The notes under the pieces: generated by a model
Database searches by the model: none
The model's input: the letters and a program-made list of their open reading frames with translations, nothing else
What the model was told of the DNA's origin: nothing
In this document: in pieces, positions 14,501-23,500 of the stretch
Numbering within the stretch: position 1 is the stretch's first letter
Layout: every line of letters begins with the position of its first letter
Made by a program: the position numbers and the translations under genes
From: Mytilus californianus
Taxonomy: Eukaryota; Mollusca; Bivalvia; Mytilida; Mytilidae
Length of the DNA: 64,000 nt
Direction of reading: 5' to 3'
Assembly (NCBI RefSeq): GCF_021869535.1
Contig: NW_026262712.1
Location: 104,908,140 to 104,972,139 of the forward strand

Positions 14501-17500
14501 AGTTCTAGTTTTCTATGACGTATTTTGTAGACTGTTGTGTCATGTGTGTATTTTTGTCGCTTTTCATGTTATGCCATATCATTGTCGGTTTTTCTTCGAC
14601 TTGTGATTTTTAAATTTTTTCTCGGTATCTTCTGCCTCTATTTTCAATATAAAAATGGTATGGTATTTACTCTATTAATATGTAATTTTCTGACAAGGTC
14701 TGTAACATACATCTTGGTATGCCTCCTGGTATTGTTTTTGAATTTTAGATTTAGAGTGTTGGTCAATTTAGAGAATTATTTGTTAGTTTTCTGTGTCAAA
14801 AAAGTAATAACAAAAATAACGGATCCAAGGTAAATTCAAAAAGGGGGAGTCTAATAAAACTGACAAAATCATACTTAGACTATATCAACCAACAGACGAA
14901 TGGAAAACAACTATCATATTCCTGACTATAGAATTTTTTTATGTAATGCCGTTCTCTACAATGCACGGATGAAAAGAAATTGACATTTAGTAAAGAAATC
15001 CGCTCGAACTGTTGCTAGAGATATTGAATTTGCAATGGGCGGAGAGATTTTTGCTCCATGTTTAAGTCCTCTCAGTGACTTTGAGATGATTTTGAAATAC
15101 ATCAGTAAAAGTGTTGCGTGGAGCTAATAAAATGGATATAAGCAAAATTGAAGGTGGCAACTGTTTTCATACAAAACTAGGAAATTAAGAAAAAAAAGCT
15201 TTGAAATATGCAGGAAACATCGACTGCATTCATTCAACAAAATTGTAAAATAACGTAAAAATGTAATAAAACTTTGATTTTGTTTTCGTAAAAGAGAGGC
15301 AAAAGATACAAAAGGGACATTCCAACTCATAAGTTGGAAATAAACTGACAACGTCATGGCAAAAAAAAGAAAAGGATCAAAAGACAAATAACACTATACA
15401 AAACACACCATAGAAAACTAAAGATTGAGCAACACGAACCCTATTCTAAACCCGGGATGATCTCAGATGCTCCGAAATGGTAAGCATATCCTACTCCACA
15501 TGGAACACCCGTCGTGTTGCTCATGTAAGTACAAATCCAGTGATAAGTCTAATTTGGTTGGTCACATTCGGGGTTACAACAAAAAAAATGTTTTTCTAAA
15601 TGAACAAAAAAATACAATATGTACAAATATATGATTAGTAAACTTGAACACCATACTAGAGCTCTTAAGAAATGCTGATTGTAAAGCACAACACATCGAT
15701 TTTTAGTTTGAAAGAACCTGCGTATGATTAAGTCTTGCTGAGCTGAAAAGCTGAGAAAAACTATGAAATAATTTAATGTAATTTTGTGACGTGCAGGGAA
15801 TGACACAATTCATTTAAAAACGGTGCCATTGCTTCAAAAGGTGTTTGAGGATGCATCAGATAAGGTAATTCATTTCTTAATTGTTTTGGCATGTTATTTA
15901 ACCATTCTTTGAAAGTATCTTATATCAACCTAAAAAATCGATATTTTACAGTACATGGACGAAAGTTATTCCTTTTCAGTATTTTCCTATATATTTTGAT
16001 AATATCAAACATTTCATAATAATGAGTTTATAACTAACAATTTTTTGTAAATTGTCAAAACAATAATTTTAACTCACCAATTCGTCTGTTTTGACAACTG
16101 TTTATTTTTTCTTGTTATGTTTTTTTTCATAGTTTTGTTTGACATTGCTTTCAAAATTTTAGAAGTATAATATGGACCTATTTTTTTTACGTCAAGAGTT
16201 ACTTAAGGTATATAGGATTATTGTGTGTAAATCCGATAAATGTCCGTGCTGATATTTGAATCCTGATCTCGCGATAAAAGATGTATTTTACAGACATCTT
16301 AATCAGTTATAACGTTTGTTTCGTTTCAAATAGATATTGAACTTGAGGTGTCGAAAATTCTGCAACTTTGAGCAAGAAAATATGTTTCTTCAATGAGTTT
16401 ATATTATGAAGAAGAATATATTCTTATGTACTTTTAAATATGTGTAACACCCGCGCGCACAGACAAAAATAAGAATTTAATTTCAACGTTACTCGTTGTC
16501 GATGATGATTTTAGTGAAATGTTTTGTGCTGCTTTGTCGCATTAATATCAAATCTATATAAATCATCTTTAAATGTATAAACATGACCAAATACTATATC
16601 AAATAAAACATTTTTACCTTTAGTTGAACCACAAACTTCATAAGCCGAAGAAAAAATTGACATATATTTAAAATTGAGTGCAAATATTTCATATAGAACT
16701 GACACTCATTGATATAGCTTTTTTATACGCAGGTACCTGACCCTTATGGCAAATACAAAAGTGTATATGAAGCTTGGAGTAGTCACCCAAGGTTCAGGTT
16801 TGTACATTTTAATTCAAATGTAATAACTAAACGCATGTGTTTCTCTCCGATCAATCAAAATACCGGACATCAGATTTCACAAAAAGAAAAAGGAAAGAAC
16901 AACAAGAAAACGTTTGAGTCATACACAACTTTCGAGCACTGCAGGGCCGAGGACATGTTAACATATACGTAACAGCACAAACAAAACCATCTATACTACT
17001 CAGTTAATCGTACATTTTTCATAAGGTTCATCTTCATTCTAGATTTATACATATACTCAGTTCAATAAACAACGTAAAGATCACTTTGACTCGACTCTTT
17101 ATTTGTTAAAGAAATAGAAATATGTCAAAACTCAAATTAGGAGAAAGAAGAACACACAACGCAAAAGCAAATAATAAGGACGAAGCAAAAAAATCTTTAA
17201 AATATTATATATTAATCTAAAGATTACGCGACAAGAACACCTTTAAGGGTGTTCGCTCCTCTTGTTTCTGAATTTTTGCCAGATATTTGGAATCCTCTGT
17301 TTTTATCCATGTACTGCCATTAAAAAAATATTTCCCCGCTAACCCCTACTTTTCTTTCCATAATTTTATTACATATAGTTTTCAAAGCCATATTTGAAAA
17401 TGCTATAAAATCCTTGCTATTTTTTCATATTGTTTTAAAGAAAAAGGGTGCCAATGTTAAATATATGAAAAATCTAGAGAGAATTATTTCCCGCCAAATT

Positions 17501-20500
17501 TTCAATGGCTTATATCTCGAAAACATGCACACGGACCCTTCATTTTTTTCTGCTTTTTTAGTTCCTTTATTTATAGACTATCAATTTATAAAAGTCTTTA
17601 AAAAAGCTTGTTATTTTGAAACAGAGTAGCGAACATCCTAATACACCGGTGACATTTTGATATATAGTTTTGTTGAATGCTTATATTTTAATTTTTGGTT
17701 CAAAGAGTGTACAAAATGGGTGGTGGTAGTGATCACGTCCCTTTCCTCGCAGGACTTGGAATACCATCTATGTACCCAAAGTATTCGTACTTGGTATGTA
17801 TACTTCTTTTTAATAATTTTATCATTTACCCAGTCACGGTAAAGTGTGAGTAATACGTGATGGAGTTTCACAATTTCTGTATTATAACATATTACCGTAT
17901 GATTCCGCTGGCAATACGCAGAAGTGTTACTGAAAACACCATCATTACACATGCTAGAGATCAAATTGAATAAAAACAAAATGTGGAAAACGTTTAAAGG
18001 ATTAAAAATTGTTAAAGAGAGGCGGATGACACCAAATAGTGTAATTAGTATACACAGTTGCTGTTTAATCATATAATAATGTTGTCTAATAAAATCAAAC
18101 GATACCATATATACTAATAGCCAAAAATGGACAACGAATCAGAGAGATATGCATTAAGGAGATACATTCCTTAATTACAAAAGATTCTTTTTCATAACAG
18201 CAAATTTCAATAAAACAATATCCACAGTTCCTAACTGAACTACTTAACTGCTGATACCATCTAGCGTATTTATCCGCTGGGTACTGGCATTCCGCAACTA
18301 CTGGTATCTACTCAATGGTAGTAGCATGAACGCTCGATACTAATTTCAATTTGGTATTTCTTTTGGTACACTAGAGACCAAACTATTTGATAGCAAAATA
18401 TATAAAATAAAGGGTCTTTACCGAACAGCCAAAGCTTCTTAACTTAGTGAAAGCCGTTTATTTATCCACAAATCCTAAATCAGCGCTTAACAGTTCATGA
18501 TAACATTTTGTTTCCATTTTATGTATATTATACTTTGAACGGTTTTCGGAGATTTTAACAGATTCATTTGTCTACTTGATACCTGTATACAACGGGTTGC
18601 AGTAATATTAATTTTAGCATTGCTGATGGAACGAAAATTAAAATTCTTTTACCGCGGATATTGTCAAATCATCGAAACAATATGTCATATTTCGTCGACT
18701 TTTAAACGGATTCGTACATGCCATGGCAAACAAGACGGTGTCAATAGTAGAGCAGGTACTTCTTATCTACTTCCTTGGACGCTTAAATTTCCTTTGGGGT
18801 TTTGTTGGAGTTTGTGTTTGCTCATTCTTTGCTTCACTGTGTATTGTTTTGTAAGCTGTTGTTTTTCTGTTAATCGCTTCTCTTTTGACAGTGGTGTTTT
18901 CTGTTTTGTTTCGACCCCGGGAGTTCGGTTTTCACCATCAGAACCTACCCTTCCTTTTTACGCCTCTGATGAAATTGAAAACTAACAATTACCCTCTGAT
19001 AGACACTAAAAATTAGATATTTGTCCATATGTCTGTATTTTTTTATGTACTGTTTGTTGAATGGCCTCCTTCAAACATGTAAAATGTTTCAGAAAGATAT
19101 TTGGGACTCTACAACAACACCACTTTATCATTCCCGTTATGAGAATTATCATGCATTCAAAATGATTGATCCAGAACTGAAGTTTGCAAAAACGATGACA
19201 TCCATTATATCTGAGAGCATTAGAAATTTGGCTGATTCCCGAATAATTCCGTTCGACGTTGATAGATATCTTGAATATATTTCCAACGCAGTGGAAGAAC
19301 TATTGAACCATTTAGGACAAGTAGTTGGACCAAAGATGGAAGGTTTGTATGGTATTAGTTTACCTAATGTAGAAGGTTAGTTTTGTTTTATCAAGTCCGG
19401 TAAGTTTTGTCCCATTATGTATCTCAGGTTTTAAGATCAGATTGTTTATAAAACAATTAAGCGTACCATCAACTGTGAAGATAAATGATAACAATGAAGC
19501 TATGTAAGGCTGTTTGTATATCCATGTATTTTAGTTAGATTGTTTTGTCGTGAATATCCATTTCATACCGCTTATTTCTGGATAAATAATGTGTTCAACT
19601 GCAACTTTTGATAGTATAACGTCTGAGATCGATTACATAGTTAACGGTCTTGGTAATTGCAACAACTTCGTACACATGAAAAAACGCCAATTTCAAATGT
19701 ATATAAATATGTTCCGAAATGCCTGTTCTATTGCCTCTGCTCCGCTTCGCCATTGAATTTGCATTTGCGACCGTCATAACACAGATTGCCTGATTTATTT
19801 CGTGAATCATTGACATGTTTCCTGACAAATGTTAAAAGAATGTGTCAGTGATGTTTTGTTTTTATGTATTAAGGATATGTTACGATATGTCTCAAGTGTG
19901 CCATTCTATAATCTCATATCATGTATACTACCCATTCCGTTTATGTATGTATTTTTGATTCATTTAAACTCATTGCATAATGACCCACTATACCGTATGT
20001 AGTAAGCTATAACTACAATTGCTTGATGGATTAAATTGGAATAGCTAGGAGCTGTTGTCGTTGACGAAAACTAAGTCGCAATATTTTGCTCTATTTCGGT
20101 TTTCTGCTATATGATGGTGATGAAGAATTAGTAGGTCTACTGAACAAATGCCATGGAGTGTTTTCTTTTTTTGCAGAGTGGATACATAGATCTGTTAACG
20201 CCTTTCATGTATCAGCTTCTCGTTTGAAATCGATCATCGCAGCAATAAACAATGACAATGATGAGTAAGTTCATATATTGTATATGGTTAAAATTAGAGT
20301 CAGTATAAATCAATCAAAAAAGGGTTAGAAGTTTGTAATGAACATACAAACATTATAGTAGCAAAAGTTATCTTACTGCAAATGTTGGGTTTTTTTTAAT
20401 TCAACAGTTCATTATGTTTCGATACAATAAAAATTTTCAGTTTCAACATTGAATGCCCTGTAGTTCAGAGCCTACAAGAAATGCGTAGTAAATTTGTTTC

Positions 20501-23500
20501 AGAAGAGAACAAAGCTTATGCGAATGAAAAAGGTCACAAATCAATTCACAAATCTCATTAATTAAAATCAAACACCAACATACGATTCTAAAGCTAATGA
20601 ACTATATCAGTTGGATCTTACCCTTTTAGAGGAGAAGAGTGTACCGTATCATAAAGTTACGACATTGTTGGTAATTATCATCTGTCATTTAAATGAAAAG
20701 AAGAAATAAGAAAAGATACCAAGAGGAAATAAAAACCACAAGTTTGATACATATATTTAAAAGAAATGAACTAACAAATAAACAGTAGCCACCATGAATA
20801 AAAGATGCACAGAAAACTAAAGATTGAGCAACACGAATGAATTCCGATACTTCAGAATGGCAAGCTGATTCTGTTCCACTAAGGTGAAATATTCAAAGAT
20901 TGAAGTATATCATCAAGACTGTTAATGAAGAAAACGTTTATTTCATACGAAGTGTTTCATTTGCCTTTATTATATCAGCTCTTCATACTTAAACATTTAT
21001 ATGCCAATGAAATATGAGCAACTGATTCGTATATTAGGAAATCTACTTTTATTCCATCTGTTTCTCGTTGGTCAATATAATTGATTATTTGACAAATACC
21101 CTTTTTTTGACTTTATATATTTTTTTAACTTTTCACAGTCCTTTGTATGCTAGACAAGTAAATGACAAGTTGTTATGGTTAGAACGTACTTTTTTGATCG
21201 ATGAAGGATTGCCAGGAAATTCTATGTACAAGTGAGTAAAACAAAGATTAAGGTGATTGCATGAATAATATAGATACGCAATCTAAAATAAAAAAATACA
21301 AGTGCATCATAAGGAGTTAAGATTTTTGTGAGCCCTCGAGATTTAAAAAAAAATGAAACAAACAAATATTAGCAAAATTTACATATATATGTTAGTGTTA
21401 GAGATAACTTAAAAAAGATAATAATTTCAGATAAGACCCTTTGTCATTAATATCAAACAAGTCCGTTAACTTTTACAAACATCTTCTCTTCTAAAACAAC
21501 TAGGCCAAATTTAACCAAACTTGGCCACAATCATCATTGGTTTCAAAAATGTGTACGATTACGAAGCCGGCCAACTAAGATTCCAACGTGGCTAAAAATA
21601 GACCATTGGGGAAAATTACAAGTTTCAACTATTATCTTGAAATCTGCTTAAAAAATAGAGAAAATCTGACAAGTGCAGAAATGTTCAGAATGTTGAGATC
21701 TACCTATATTCTATCTTCATTTAAACTGTCAGACGACTTTTTATAGGAGTTATTGCCCTTAAATGACGATTTTCATCAAGTTTTTGCGTTTTTCCTTAAT
21801 ATTTTGAAAACTATAATAAATAGATAAAAACTTAAAGAAGCAAAAACGATTAGCATATATGTAAGTCAAATGACCGATATTGTCCGATGACCCCTTATTG
21901 GAGTTTTTGGTCTTTAATGACGATTTTTAGTGTGTTTTGGCCTATTATCTTGAAAACTAAAGTAGATAGATAAACTCTTTAAATAGCAAAAATCATCAAT
22001 ATATTAAAATCTACAAATAAGTCAACATGGCCGAAATCGTCAGTAGACTCCTTACTCTTCACAATTTTTACCAATTTTTGGTGTTATTGCCTATTATCTT
22101 GAAAATTGTTAAAAAATAGATACACACATTAAAATAAAAATCAAAGCCTTAAAGGCTGTAAAAGCAATTGCTGCCATGTTAATGTTTTGGGGACTTTTAT
22201 TTTTCATCCACATATATATAAGAATTAAACCTGACAGGAGTGTTGTCTAGTGAGAAGTAAGAAGGTTTTAACTTTATATCAATAAAAGACTTTAGCAGAA
22301 AGTCATTTGTTTTATATTTCACAAGGAGACAACACGTTTACCAGGCTAAAGTTGGGGTCAAATTTACATGTGCTGAAACATATAACTCAAAAAGAAATTA
22401 TCCCCTGGTAGTGTTTGTAACTGGGCAATAATTTCCTTTATTGATTTAATTTTAACAATTATCATAATTAATTTAAATTTAACCATTCAATTAAAACATT
22501 TCAACTTTCCAGACGCAAATGTTGAAAAACGGGAAAGAAATAAAATATCTTTAAGGTTCATCTATACACTTAAACAAAAATGGCTGTTTTCACCATGAAA
22601 TTTTCTCTGCGTACAGACAAAACTGTGTAATTTTAAAAGTTTTAATGCCTGGCAGCACCTATATAAATTTATGTTCCATCCAATTTATGTTCTAAAAAGT
22701 TAAAACACTTTATAGATTTTGATGAACATTTTCTTTCCTTGCCACAGAAGATGGTGAAATAAACAAACACCTGAGTTCTCTTTGATACAGTCCACTCATT
22801 TACACTATTTAAATCACCTGTGTTGTGAGTAGATTTCTATTGTCACTCTATTATCCATATCAATCAATATGATACAATACAATCATTACCTGAGGGGGAC
22901 CATCTCAAAGATTTCACATGACTTTGTAGATTTTTACACCACCTGTGGCAAGGAAAGAAAATGTTTAGCAAAATCCTCAAAAGTTTTTTTATTTTTAAAA
23001 CACAAAATGAATACAACTTGTATATATCTAGGTGCTGCCAGGATTTTAAACTATTAGAATTACACAGTTTTGTCTGCATTTAAAGACAATTTCATGGTGT
23101 AAACACAGCCATTTTTGTGAAAGTGTATAGATGAATCTTAATACAAGACATAAACATGTAAAAAATAAATATATATTTCAGCTTACTAAAAATATTTTCA
23201 TAATGTTACTTTGTCTTCATTTCTTACAACTAAGTCCCAAACATTATTGCTCAGTTGATATGTGTCATCCTCATGCGGTACGAGATAACTATAATTCTCA
23301 AGAATCCCGAAAAGGTGGGTCATCACAGACAAACATGACATTAAATCGTCATTATACGAACAAAAACAAACAGCTCTTCGTTGCTTTGATATTTATCAAT
23401 TTTCAGGAAACATTGCGAAAAATTATCTTCAATATTTCGAAAACATGTGAAATAAAATTGTAAACACGGTGGACCGTCGAGTGTCAACACACGTAGTAGA

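Noticed and set aside
17638..18108. 156-codon - strand frame
   Set aside because: It overlaps the antisense of a confirmed peptidase exon and a MITE end; no homology.
18620..18985. 121-codon + strand frame
   Set aside because: No recognised motif, low-complexity Cys/Phe-rich translation, lies within an intron of the peptidase gene.
20437..20532. Possible exon after TTTTCAG at 20440
   Set aside because: Exons 20177-20264 and 21139-21231 join directly in frame and match the family; this segment would break the frame and lacks homology.
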